Of a stretch of DNA of 30,042 nt, positions 8,315 to 16,388 are shown piece by piece. Position 1 is the stretch's first letter. Each line of letters starts with the position of its first letter. Under the pieces are notes generated by a model. The model saw nothing but the letters and a program-made list of their open reading frames with translations, did not search any database and was not told the origin of the DNA. The DNA lies in NCBI GenBank assembly GCA_051003795.1, contig JBPCKZ010000129.1, forward strand, positions 1-30,042, in the 5' to 3' direction. The DNA is from JALYXS01 sp051003795 (GTDB lineage Bacteria > Acidobacteriota > Terriglobia > Bryobacterales > Bryobacteraceae). Made by a program: the position numbers and the translations under genes.

Positions 8315-9427
8315 ATGGAGATTCCTAAGTGGCCGATTTCGGGGGAGCGGGAACTGGAGTTGTTAACGCAAGTACTCGAAAGCGATCGTTGGGGCGGCTA
8401 TCACGATTTCGTGGGCCGGTTTGAGCGCGAATTTAGCGCGTTCCAACATTGTTCGGAAGGCGTTTCGGCTTGCAACGGCACCGTGACTCTTGAAATGGCC
8501 CTCGAAGCATCGGGGATCGGAGTTGGCGATGAAGCGATCGTTCCGGCGATCTCTTTTATTTCGACGGCCACGGCGGTATCGCGCGTGGGCGCGACGCCCG
8601 TATTCGTGGATATCGAGCCGTACAGCTTTCAGATCGACCCGGAGCGGGTGGAACAGGCAATTGGACCGCGAACCCGGGCGATCGTGGCCGTCCATTTCGG
8701 CGGACCCATGGCGGAGATGGACCGCCTCTCCGCCATTGCCGCTCGCCACGACCTCAAGCTGATAGAGGATGCGGCGCACGCGCACGGCTCGGAATGGAAC
8801 GGCCGGCGGGCGGGCAGTATCGGGGTTGCGGGATCGTTCAGTTTTCAGAATTCGAAAGTGATGACGTCCGGGGAAGGAGGCATGCTCACGTCGAACGACG
8901 CGGACTTGATGCAGCGCGTGCGCTCGATTGCCGACCAGGGCAGAAAGCCCGGCGGCGCGTGGTTTTCCCACTACACATTGGGAACGAATTACCGGCTCGC
9001 TGCATGGCAGGCGGCGGTGCTGCTGGCGCAACTGGAACGCTTGCCGGAACAGAATTGCCATCGCGCGCGCAATGCCGCGATTTTGCGGAACGCCGTGGCG
9101 AATGTGCCAGGATTAACGCTGCAAACGGTCGCCCCACAAGCGCGCGTGCATACGAATTACTTGGTGCTCGGGCGGATCGATGCTGCAATGTTCGGAAGGA
9201 CAAGGGAAGAGCTCCAGCGCGCGATGGCCGCCGCCGGCGTGCCGTTCACGCCGTTTTATCCGCATACGTTGTACCGGAATCCGCTGTATCGAAGCGGAGG
9301 CTGCCGTGTCGAGCCATGTCCCGTGGCGGAAGCGTGCATCGCCGACGCCTTCTGGCTGCCCCATCGGGTGTTGCTCGGCAGGGAAGAAGATATTCTAACC
9401 ATCGGAGGGATCTTATGCGATCGTTGA
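8315..9427 (+). CDS. DegT/DnrJ/EryC1-family PLP-dependent sugar aminotransferase
   Basis: A PLP enzyme of fold type I that normally transaminates nucleotide-linked keto sugars for cell-surface glycans. The 370-residue length is normal. The cofactor region includes VHFGGPMAEMD (about residue 127) and LIEDAAHAHGSEWNGRRAGSIG (about 150-170) with the PLP-contacting Asp. The Schiff-base Lys is in SFQNSKVMTSGEGGM (about 175-190). The substrate-loop region GTNYRLAAWQAAVLLAQL is typical of the family. The sugar cannot be deduced, and no nucleotide-sugar genes sit beside it except galE 3 kb away. The gene overlaps the next one by 13 bases. There is no Shine-Dalgarno, but TATTCT lies seven bases before the ATG. 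Confidence 0.9.
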   Translation: MEIPKWPISGERELELLTQVLESDRWGGYHDFVGRFEREFSAFQHCSEGVSACNGTVTLEMALEASGIGVGDEAIVPAISFISTATAVSRVGATPVFVDIEPYSFQIDPERVEQAIGPRTRAIVAVHFGGPMAEMDRLSAIAARHDLKLIEDAAHAHGSEWNGRRAGSIGVAGSFSFQNSKVMTSGEGGMLTSNDADLMQRVRSIADQGRKPGGAWFSHYTLGTNYRLAAWQAAVLLAQLERLPEQNCHRARNAAILRNAVANVPGLTLQTVAPQARVHTNYLVLGRIDAAMFGRTREELQRAMAAAGVPFTPFYPHTLYRNPLYRSGGCRVEPCPVAEACIADAFWLPHRVLLGREEDILTIGGILCDR

Positions 9428-10104
9428 AGCTCGTATTCTTGATGCCGTTGATGTTACTCGGCGCCGAACCGGGACTAATCGTCAGCCGCCATGCCGACGC
9501 GGATTTTACAGTGACGGCCGATCCGGACGCGAAACAGTGGAAAGACACATCGGGCGTGTTCGCGGATCGCGGCCCGCAAGGTCAGAAGCTGCCGGTCCCG
9601 CCGACGGAGTTCCGTTCGCGATGGACGGCGGAAAATATCTATTTCCTGTTCATCTGCCCCTACCGGAATTTATATCTGAAGAGCGATCCGGTGACGGATC
9701 GTGAAACCAATAAGCTTTGGGATTGGGACGTGGCCGAAGTCTTCATCGGGACGGATCCGGCGCACATCCGGCGGTACAAGGAGTTTGAAGTGTCGCCGCA
9801 GGAAGAGTGGGTGGATCTCGATATCGATCGCGATTCTCCGAAACCGGATGCCGGGTTGAAATGGGATTCGGGGTTTCAGATGAAGGCGCGGATCGATCGA
9901 GAACGCAAGATCTGGTACGCCGAGATGCGGATTCCCATGAAGTCGCTGGGCTTATCGAAACCGGAACAGGGCGAGGAGATGCGGGTGAATCTTTACCGGA
10001 TCGAGGGCGGTCCGCCGAACCGGATCCTGATATCGTGGCAGCCCACGGGCGCGCGGTCGTTTCATGTGCCGGAAGCTTTCGGAAAATTGCGGTTGGGACC
10101 GTAG
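9415..10104 (+). CDS. Exported carbohydrate-binding family 9-like (DOMON-like) protein
   Basis: A 229-residue exported protein. The signal peptide (MRSLKLVFLMPLMLLGAEP) is followed by one beta-sandwich domain of the CBM9-like type: DFTVTADPDAKQWKDT near the start, then FRSRWTAENIYFLFICPY, a DVAEVFIGTDP strand, KEFEVSPQEEWVDL, and IWYAEMRIPMKSLGL near the end. Proteins like this are frequent in soil acidobacteria and are thought to bind sugars or aromatic ligands outside the cytoplasm. Here there is no catalytic domain. The true start is ATG 9415, with GGAGG seven bases upstream, inside the last codons of the DegT gene. The frame is open far upstream but that part is a shadow of the aminotransferase. 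It is followed 20 bases later by acs. Confidence 0.8.
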   Translation: MRSLKLVFLMPLMLLGAEPGLIVSRHADADFTVTADPDAKQWKDTSGVFADRGPQGQKLPVPPTEFRSRWTAENIYFLFICPYRNLYLKSDPVTDRETNKLWDWDVAEVFIGTDPAHIRRYKEFEVSPQEEWVDLDIDRDSPKPDAGLKWDSGFQMKARIDRERKIWYAEMRIPMKSLGLSKPEQGEEMRVNLYRIEGGPPNRILISWQPTGARSFHVPEAFGKLRLGP

Positions 10105-10124
10105 TCTTTGGTAAGCTTTTCGCT

Positions 10125-12068
10125 ATGTCCGAAGAACGCAGCTACCCTCCCTCGGCGGAATTCGTGGAGCGCGCGCATGTCCGGGGCATGGACGCGTATC
10201 GCAAGCTCCGCGAGCGCGCCGCGCAAGATCCCGCCGGATTTTGGGGAGATCTCGCCGAGCGCGAAATGTTCTGGTTCGAGAAGTGGTCGCGCGTTCTCGA
10301 TTGGCAGCCGCCGCTGGTCCGCTGGTTCGTGGGCGGAAAGACCAACGTATCCTACAATTGCATCGACCGGCACTTAGAGACGCCGCGCAGAAATAAAGTC
10401 GCGATTCTCTGGGAAGGCGAGCCGTCCGGTGAACGCGAGCAGCGCATGATCAGCTACCAGGAGCTGTACCGCTTGGTGTGCCGCTTCGCGAATGTGCTGA
10501 AATCGCGCGGCCTGAAAACCGGCGATCGGGCCATCGTTTATATGCCGATGATTCCGGAGCTGCCCATCGCGTTGCTCGCGTGCGCGCGCCTGGGAATCAT
10601 ACACAGCGTGGTGTTCGGCGGGTTTTCGGCGGAGGCGCTGAAGACGCGGATTCAGGATCTGGAAGCGGCGGTCGTCATCACGGCGGATGGCGGCTGGCGA
10701 CGCGGCAAGGAGGTGAAGCTGAAGCCAACGGTGGACGAGGCTCTGATCGAGTGCCCGTCGGTTCGCGACGTGATCGTGTACCGCCGGACGGGCAGCGACG
10801 TGAATATGCAGTACGGGCGCGATCTCTGGTGGCACAAGCTGGATGAGGGCGTGAGCGAAATCTGCCCCGCCGAGCCGCTCGATTCCGAAGCGCCGCTCTA
10901 CGTGCTATACACTTCCGGAACCACGGGCAAACCGAAGGGCATCGTGCACACCACGGCCGGATATCTGCTGCAAACGCAGATGACGATGAAATGGGTGTTC
11001 GATCTTCATGAGGAAGATATCTACTGGTGCACGGCCGATATCGGCTGGGTCACGGGGCATAGCTACATCGTTTACGGTCCGCTGGCGGCCGGCGCCACCA
11101 CGGTGATGTACGAGGGCGCGCCGGATTTTCCGCAGCCCGACCGCTTTTGGCGCATTGTCGAAAAATACCGCGTGAACATTCTTTACACATCGCCGACGGC
11201 GATCCGGGCTTTTATCCGGCAAGGCGAGCATTGGCCGGACGGACACGACATGTCGAGCTTGCGGCTGCTCGGTTCCGTGGGCGAGCCGATCAATCCGGCT
11301 GCGTGGGAATGGTATCACCGCGTCATTGGAAGGGACCGGTGCCCGATCGTCGACACGTGGTGGCAAACCGAAACGGGATCGATCATGATCGCGCCGATGC
11401 CGGGCGCGGTTCCCGCAAAACCCGGTTCCGGCACATTGCCGCTTCCGGGAATCGACGCCGATATCGTGGACCTGCACGGCGAGCCCGTGGAGACGAATCG
11501 CGAAGGGTTGCTCATTATCCGGAAGCCCTGGCCAAGCATGTTCCGCACGTTGTGGCGCGATCCGCAGCGGTATGAAGAAAATTACTGGCGCCGGATTCCC
11601 GGCGTTTATCTCACGGGCGACGCCGCGCGCCGCGATGCCGATGGCTACTATTGGGTGCTTGGGCGCGTGGACGACGTGATGAACGTGAGCGGACACCGAT
11701 TGAGCACGATGGAGCTCGAGTCGGCGCTGGTGCGGCATCCCGCGGTCGCCGAAGCGGCGGTGGTCGCAAAACCGCACGAGATCACGGGGCAGTCAGTCAC
11801 CGCTTTCGTGACGCTGAAGAAAGGCGATTGGAATCACGACAAGCTGGGCGAAGAGTTGCGCCAGTGGGTCGGCAAAGAGATCGGCAGCTTCGCCAAGCCG
11901 GAGCAGATCCGCTTCACCGACAGCCTTCCCAAGACGCGGAGCGGCAAGATCATGCGGCGGCTGCTGCGGGAGATTGTAACCTCGAACGCGGTGACGGGGG
12001 ACGTGACTACGCTCGAAGATCTCTCCGTAATCGCGCGGCTCTCGGCGCAGAACGACGACGAGACTTAG
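10125..12068 (+). CDS. acs: Acetyl-CoA synthetase (AMP-forming)
   Basis: Activates acetate to acetyl-CoA through acetyl-AMP. The 647-residue length fits the family. Motifs in order are a substrate-binding N-terminus (NVSYNCIDRH), the P-loop YTSGTTGKPKG at about 263-273, the aromatic region WCTADIGWVTGHSYIVYGPL, the acyl/ATP site VDTWWQTETGS, the hinge region YLTGDAARRDADGYYWVLGRVDDVMNVSGHR (split here by position, about 489-525) and the C-terminal catalytic lysine in PKTRSGKIMRRLLRE, which is also the lysine acetylated by Pat-type enzymes in this family. ATG 10125 was chosen because it aligns with the family N-terminus; the longer open frame upstream overlaps the CBM9 gene. The Trp in WWQTETG is the one that restricts the pocket to acetate in Acs enzymes. 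It probably belongs to the same transcript as its two upstream neighbours. Confidence 0.95.
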   Translation: MSEERSYPPSAEFVERAHVRGMDAYRKLRERAAQDPAGFWGDLAEREMFWFEKWSRVLDWQPPLVRWFVGGKTNVSYNCIDRHLETPRRNKVAILWEGEPSGEREQRMISYQELYRLVCRFANVLKSRGLKTGDRAIVYMPMIPELPIALLACARLGIIHSVVFGGFSAEALKTRIQDLEAAVVITADGGWRRGKEVKLKPTVDEALIECPSVRDVIVYRRTGSDVNMQYGRDLWWHKLDEGVSEICPAEPLDSEAPLYVLYTSGTTGKPKGIVHTTAGYLLQTQMTMKWVFDLHEEDIYWCTADIGWVTGHSYIVYGPLAAGATTVMYEGAPDFPQPDRFWRIVEKYRVNILYTSPTAIRAFIRQGEHWPDGHDMSSLRLLGSVGEPINPAAWEWYHRVIGRDRCPIVDTWWQTETGSIMIAPMPGAVPAKPGSGTLPLPGIDADIVDLHGEPVETNREGLLIIRKPWPSMFRTLWRDPQRYEENYWRRIPGVYLTGDAARRDADGYYWVLGRVDDVMNVSGHRLSTMELESALVRHPAVAEAAVVAKPHEITGQSVTAFVTLKKGDWNHDKLGEELRQWVGKEIGSFAKPEQIRFTDSLPKTRSGKIMRRLLREIVTSNAVTGDVTTLEDLSVIARLSAQNDDET

Positions 12069-12087
12069 AGGAGGCATAATATTTCCT

Positions 12088-12540
12088 ATGTGGCGAATGG
12101 CTCTGGTTCTTGCGCTGATGGGCATCGCCGGCGGCGCGGACGATAAGAAGCCGGACTTCACGGGCGATTGGGAGTTGAACATCGGCAAATCGAGCTTTGG
12201 CAAGATGCCGAAACCTTCGCGCATGACTTTGAAATCGGAATACAAAGGCGACGTGATGCACGCGACGGAGACGGTTTACGACCAGGAGGGCCATAGGACC
12301 GTGTCGGGCGATTGGTTCCTCGATGGGAAAGAACACCCCCTCGCGGAATTTGGGCCGGGCAAGTCGGTGACCAAATGGGTTGGCAATACCCTGGTGAACG
12401 AACGGCGCTCGGATAACGGACAGTACCAGCAGACGGACCGGCTGAGCTTGTCAAAGGACGGCAAGGTTGCGACGGAGAGGATACACGCGAAAAATCCGAA
12501 CGGGGAGAATAACAGCGTGCTCGTGTGGGAGAAGAAGTAG
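12088..12540 (+). CDS. Small exported protein of unknown function
   Basis: A 150-residue protein with a short signal peptide (MWRMALVLALMGIAGGADD) and a mature part that begins DFTGDWELNIGKSSFGKMPKP. This opening, followed by alternating beta strands (MTLKSEYKGDVMHATETVYD, SVTKWVGNTLVNERR, DRLSLSKDGKVATERIH), resembles the lipocalin-like secreted proteins abundant in acidobacteria, where a FTGTWKLN-type motif marks the first strand. The function is unknown. AGGAGG (12069-12074) lies 13 bases before the ATG, a long spacing. It begins 19 bases after acs and is probably the last gene of that unit. Confidence 0.8.
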   Translation: MWRMALVLALMGIAGGADDKKPDFTGDWELNIGKSSFGKMPKPSRMTLKSEYKGDVMHATETVYDQEGHRTVSGDWFLDGKEHPLAEFGPGKSVTKWVGNTLVNERRSDNGQYQQTDRLSLSKDGKVATERIHAKNPNGENNSVLVWEKK

Positions 12541-12580
12541 GGGAGCACCGGCCCAGGCGTGGCGGCCGAAAATTCCGTGG

Positions 12581-12614
12581 CCACACGAGTGTGGACGCGG
12601 CAGGCACGAGTGCC
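12581..12614. repeat. Pair of short palindromes (REP-like) between convergent genes
   Basis: Two hairpin-forming palindromes, CCACACGAGTGTGG (12581-12594) and GGCACGAGTGCC (12603-12614), share the core CACGAGTG and are eight bases apart. They fill the 92-base gap between the small exported protein gene and the end of galE. From memory, translated shadows of similar repeats (phrases such as RGHSCLPR) recur in many soil-bacterial genomes, so this may be one copy of a dispersed REP-like element. It may also act as a bidirectional terminator. Confidence 0.5.
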
Positions 12615-12632
12615 CGCGCCACTGTAACATCG

Positions 12633-13640
12633 CTATTTTTTCGATTCCGCAAAATTCCAAGCCGACGATACGATCGCGCGCAAATCCCCGTACTTCGGCG
12701 ACCATCCCAGCGTGCTCCGTAGCTTCGTCGAATCGGCCACCAAAGCAGGCGGATCCCCCTCGCGTCTCGGTCCAACCTTGTAGGGCACCTTCTTTCCCGT
12801 CACATTCTCTACCGCTTGAATTACCTCCCGCACCGAAAATCCGAAGCCCGTGCCGACGTTGAATTTATTCGACGCCGCGCCTCCGGCCAGCGCCTCCAGC
12901 GCGAGAATGTGGGCCTGCGCCAAGTCGGTTACATGGATGTAGTCGCGAATGCAAGTTCCGTCGGGCGTCGGATAATCTTCGCCGAATACGGTGACGGGCT
13001 CGCCCGATGGGATCGCGTGGAACAGCAGCGGGATCAGATGCGTTTCCGGGTCGTGCTCCTCGCCCGCGCGGCCCTTCGGATCGGCTCCCGACGCGTTGAA
13101 ATAGCGCAAGCATACGCTGCGAATCCCGTGGATCCTATCGAACCAGCCGAGAATTTTCTCGACCATCACCTTCGATTCGCCATACGGATTGATGGGCGCG
13201 AAGGGCAGCGTTTCCGGAATCGGCGATACTTCCGGCATGCCGTACACCGCGGCCGTCGAAGAGAAGACCACATTTTTCACGCCAACCTGCTGCATCGCGG
13301 TGAACAGCGACAGCGAACCGCCGACATTATTCTCGAAATATATCTCCGGCTGCTGCATCGACTCGCCAACCGAAATGAATGCGGCGAAGTGGATTACCGC
13401 GCTGCAAGGCGCTTCCTCGAACACGCGCACCAGCGCGGCGGTGTCCTGCAAGCTGAGCTCGCGAAGGCGTTCGGGAGCCACATTATGGCGGTACCCGCGC
13501 GAAAGGTTGTCGACCACCACGACGTCGTAACCGCGATCGAGCAATTGCAAAACCGTGTTGGAGCCGATATAACCGGCGCCGCCGGTCACCAGAATTCGTT
13601 TGGAAGCGTGGGAAGGAGTCACACTCGATTCTAGTAGCAT
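12633..13640 (-). CDS. galE: UDP-glucose 4-epimerase
   Basis: Interconverts UDP-glucose and UDP-galactose for surface polysaccharides and galactose use. An extended SDR enzyme with NAD-binding RILVTGGAGYIGSN near the N-terminus, DNLSRGYRHN, the FAAFISVGESM region, the SSTAAVYG strand, the catalytic Tyr and Lys in NPYGESKVMVEK, and RYFNASGADP. The substrate-binding segment CIRDYIHVTDLAQAH follows, and GWSPKY lies near the C-terminus. The 335-residue length is usual. I chose ATG 13640; the GTG at 13622 (MTPSHASKRILV) is equally possible and lies five bases after a TAGAAT hexamer. The open frame further upstream runs into the divergent ThDP gene and is not supported. Only nine bases separate the two divergent starts. 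Confidence 0.93.
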   Translation of the reverse strand: MLLESSVTPSHASKRILVTGGAGYIGSNTVLQLLDRGYDVVVVDNLSRGYRHNVAPERLRELSLQDTAALVRVFEEAPCSAVIHFAAFISVGESMQQPEIYFENNVGGSLSLFTAMQQVGVKNVVFSSTAAVYGMPEVSPIPETLPFAPINPYGESKVMVEKILGWFDRIHGIRSVCLRYFNASGADPKGRAGEEHDPETHLIPLLFHAIPSGEPVTVFGEDYPTPDGTCIRDYIHVTDLAQAHILALEALAGGAASNKFNVGTGFGFSVREVIQAVENVTGKKVPYKVGPRREGDPPALVADSTKLRSTLGWSPKYGDLRAIVSSAWNFAESKK

Positions 13641-13649
13641 GACTGGTGT

Positions 13650-15302
13650 ATGCAAAGTGGCGCCGAGCTGTTCGTGCAATCAATGGCACAGTTGGGGATC
13701 TCGCAAATCTTCACGCTGGTCGGCGATCACCTGAATGAAGTGCTGCTCGCCGCGGCGCGCGCGGGCGTCCGGATCACGGACATGCGACATGAATCCGGTG
13801 TTACTCATGCCGCGGATGCGTATGCGCGCATCACGCGGAAACCGGCGCTTTCGCTGGTGACCGGCGGGCCGGGGCACACGAATTCGTTGACGGGGATTGC
13901 CACGGCATACCTCAATTGCAGCCCCCTGATCGCGGTTAGCGGGAGCCGCTCCACGGCTGTGGCGGATAGGCAGGCGTTCCAGGATATCGATCAGGTTGGG
14001 ATGGCGCGTCCGGTGGTGAAGTGGGCGGCGCAGCCGCCCAGCGCGGCGCAGATTCCGTTCTATATGGGCCGCGCGTACGCCGAGGCGAATTCGGGGCGGA
14101 AAGGGCCGGTGCATCTGACGATACCGGTCGATCTGTTCACGGGAGAAACGGAGAATGCGGCCGCGCTTCCGCAAATCCAAATGGATCCCGAGCTCGGGCC
14201 TGGGTCCCAGGAAATCGAGCGTGCGATCGCGTTATTGCGATCCGCGCAAAGGCCCGTCGTCATTGTCGGAAGCGGCATCTGGTGGGCCCACGCGGAATCC
14301 GAATTGCGCGCGTTTATTGAGGCTACATCGCTGCCGCTCTACACGATCACGATGGCGAAGGGCGCCGTGTCCGATGCGCATCCGCTGTGCATGGGATACG
14401 CCGACCCGGCGCTGAATAAGGCCGTGCACGGGGCTTTCCAAGAGGCGGATTTGTTCTTGATCGTTGGTAAGCGCCTCGATTACCGGTTGGCTTTCGGCGG
14501 CGCCCGGCTGGTCAATCCCGAAGCGAAGTTCATCCAAATCGATATTCACCCGCAAGAGCTCGGCATGAATCGCAAACTCGATGCCGCCATTTGCGGCGAA
14601 GCGAAGAGTGCGTTGCGGGCACTGACCGCGGCTGCGGGAAAGACGGCATGGAAGCCGCTGCCATGGCTCGATCGATTGCGCGCTCTTAAGGATGAATGGG
14701 AAGCGCGGCTGGCCGAGTCGGTTGGCGTTCAGACGAGCCCGCTTCATCCCGCCGCATTTTTTGGTGAACTCAAGAAGTGGCTGCCGCCCGATACTTTGTA
14801 TTCGTGGGACGGGGGAGACGTGGTGCATTGGGGCCGCGCGCTGCTTCCCATGCATGAGGCCGGAAGGTGGCTGCGATTGGGACCGCTTGGCACCATTGGC
14901 GCGGGCCTGCCGAATGGGCTCGCCATGCAGATTGCGCATCCCGGCAAACCGGTCGCGGTGATTACCGGCGACGGTTCGCTTGGGTTCTACATCGCCGAGA
15001 TGGATACGGCCGTGCGCCACAAACTGCCGGTCGTGATTATCGTTGGGAACGATGCCGGTTGGGGCCTCGAGCGCGAACTGCAAGGCGTGCGGGAGACGGT
15101 GGCGTGCGAACTTCGCGCCACGAGGTACGACGAGGTGATGAAGGGTTTCGGAGGCGGCGGCGAGACTATCGACACGCTGGATCGGGTGCGGCCCGCGGTG
15201 GAGCGCGCATTTTCGTCCGGCGTGCCGTATTGCTTGAATGTGAATGTGAAAGGCACGCGTTCGCCGTTCACCGACTGGCAAATTAGCGGGAAAAAGAAAT
15301 GA
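13650..15302 (+). CDS. Acetolactate synthase-like thiamine diphosphate enzyme
   Basis: A 550-residue ThDP-dependent enzyme of the acetolactate synthase / 2-hydroxyacyl-CoA lyase / oxalyl-CoA decarboxylase group. The N-terminal pyrimidine-binding domain has the catalytic Glu in MRHESGVTHAADAYAR (about residue 50) and GGPGHTNSLTGIATAYLN. The middle domain spans about 190-330. The C-terminal domain has the ThDP/Mg motif GDGSLGF starting at residue 440 and ending in VGNDAGWG. True IlvB is longer and usually pairs with IlvN, which is absent; instead the next gene is a crotonase overlapping by ATGA. That context suggests acyl-CoA chemistry, for example a 2-hydroxyacyl-CoA lyase-type reaction, but the sequence alone does not settle the substrate. 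Confidence 0.85.
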   Translation: MQSGAELFVQSMAQLGISQIFTLVGDHLNEVLLAAARAGVRITDMRHESGVTHAADAYARITRKPALSLVTGGPGHTNSLTGIATAYLNCSPLIAVSGSRSTAVADRQAFQDIDQVGMARPVVKWAAQPPSAAQIPFYMGRAYAEANSGRKGPVHLTIPVDLFTGETENAAALPQIQMDPELGPGSQEIERAIALLRSAQRPVVIVGSGIWWAHAESELRAFIEATSLPLYTITMAKGAVSDAHPLCMGYADPALNKAVHGAFQEADLFLIVGKRLDYRLAFGGARLVNPEAKFIQIDIHPQELGMNRKLDAAICGEAKSALRALTAAAGKTAWKPLPWLDRLRALKDEWEARLAESVGVQTSPLHPAAFFGELKKWLPPDTLYSWDGGDVVHWGRALLPMHEAGRWLRLGPLGTIGAGLPNGLAMQIAHPGKPVAVITGDGSLGFYIAEMDTAVRHKLPVVIIVGNDAGWGLERELQGVRETVACELRATRYDEVMKGFGGGGETIDTLDRVRPAVERAFSSGVPYCLNVNVKGTRSPFTDWQISGKKK

Positions 15303-16054
15303 TTACTTACGAGAAGGACGGCCCCATTGCCGTTTTGACGCTGAACCGTCCGGAGCGCCGCAACGCGTTATCGCTCGCGATGATGCAAGAGTTGATCCGG
15401 TGTCTGGATGAAATTGGCGGAAGCCGCGCGGTGGTGCTGGCCGCTGCGGGGGACGTCTTTTGTTCCGGCCACGATTTGTCGGAGATGGCGGGCCGGGAGG
15501 TTGACGATTATCGCGAACTATTCGACGTCTGCACGGAGCTGATGACGAAGATTCAGTCGATTCCGCAGCCGGTAATCGCCGAAGTGCAAGGCATCGCGAC
15601 GGCTGCCGGATGCCAGTTAGTGGCGAGTTGCGATCTTGCGATTGCGTCGGAACGCGCTAGTTTCGGTACGCCGGGAGTTCGTATCGGCCTGTTTTGCACG
15701 ACGCCGATGGTTGCGTTGAGCCGGGCCATCGGCCGGAAGAGGGCGCTCGAAATGTTGATGACGGGAAGAATGGTGGGTGCGCATACGGCGGCGGAATGGG
15801 GCTTGATCAACCGGGTCGTGGCTACCGACGACCTGCGGACGGAAGCGCTGGGGCTGGCACATGAGATTGCCGCGGCGAGCCCTCTCACCGTGAGGATCGG
15901 GAAGCAGGCTTACTATACGCAGATCGATCTCGATCAGTCGAAAGCGTATGCCTATGCCAAGGAAGTTATGACCATGAACAGCATGGCCGAGGATGCGCAG
16001 GAGGGAATTTCGGCGTTTCTGGGAAAGCGGAAGGCGTGTTGGAACGGGAGATAG
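15299..16054 (+). CDS. Enoyl-CoA hydratase/isomerase (crotonase) family protein, ECHDC3-like
   Basis: A 251-residue crotonase-fold enzyme. The N-terminal AVLTLNRPERRNALS is typical. The oxyanion-hole region is AGDVFCSGHDLSEM (about 52-65), and the second is IATAAGCQLVASCDLAIA (about 101-118). Where classical hydratases have a catalytic Glu in a PE-x-x-x-G phrase, this protein has GTPGVRIGLF, so that Glu is missing. The Glu in ALEMLMTG (about residue 150) is kept. This pattern and the GHDL motif resemble the ECHDC3-like subgroup, whose reaction is uncertain. Its ATG overlaps the stop of the ThDP gene (ATGA), so the two are translationally coupled. Confidence 0.88.
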   Translation: MITYEKDGPIAVLTLNRPERRNALSLAMMQELIRCLDEIGGSRAVVLAAAGDVFCSGHDLSEMAGREVDDYRELFDVCTELMTKIQSIPQPVIAEVQGIATAAGCQLVASCDLAIASERASFGTPGVRIGLFCTTPMVALSRAIGRKRALEMLMTGRMVGAHTAAEWGLINRVVATDDLRTEALGLAHEIAAASPLTVRIGKQAYYTQIDLDQSKAYAYAKEVMTMNSMAEDAQEGISAFLGKRKACWNGR

Positions 16055-16085
16055 CTTATGCCGCTTCACCGACGTTTGTGCAAAG

Positions 16086-16388
16086 ATGGATGCGTATATC
16101 GCTATGGATCAGGAACTTAAGAATTATCTGGATCAGCGGTTCGAGCAAGTTGACAAGCGGTTCGAGCAAGTTGACAAGCGGTTCGAAGATTTCGAGCGGC
16201 GGATCGCTCGCCAATTCGACGACATCGAGCGTAAAATCGAGGCGACGGAGACGAAGTTACTTACCGCGTTTTACGGTTGGGCTCGAACCACTGATATTAA
16301 AGCGCGCGCCACGGCTGAACGCGTCGAGGCCCTGGAAGGTCGAATCACCGAGGTGGAACGTAGACTGAACGAGCGGCACGCGGCTTAA
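16086..16388 (+). CDS. Small coiled-coil protein
   Basis: A 100-residue, highly charged protein with heptad-like repeats (QRFEQVDKRFEQVDKRFEDF, then IERKIEATETKLL and VEALEGRITEVERRLNERH), so it is probably a long helix that forms a coiled coil. A short aromatic break FYGWARTTDIKA lies in the middle. There is no signal peptide or membrane segment. The start could be ATG 16086 or ATG 16104; neither has a clear ribosome binding site. The longer open frame upstream is a shadow of the crotonase gene. The repeat is encoded by tandem 21-base units. Its stop overlaps by four bases the end of the convergent glycosyltransferase gene. No specific function is assigned. Confidence 0.65.
   Translation: MDAYIAMDQELKNYLDQRFEQVDKRFEQVDKRFEDFERRIARQFDDIERKIEATETKLLTAFYGWARTTDIKARATAERVEALEGRITEVERRLNERHAA
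16136..16186 (+). repeat. Tandem 21-bp repeat within the coiled-coil gene
   Basis: Two identical 21-base units (16136-16156 and 16157-16177) and the first nine bases of a third encode a repeated heptad, RFEQVDK. Identity at the DNA level, including third codon positions, indicates a recent duplication by slippage. Confidence 0.9.

Noticed and set aside
12541..12632. tRNA or small RNA gene in the acs-galE gap
   Set aside because: Only two short palindromes are present; no cloverleaf or other RNA structure could be drawn.
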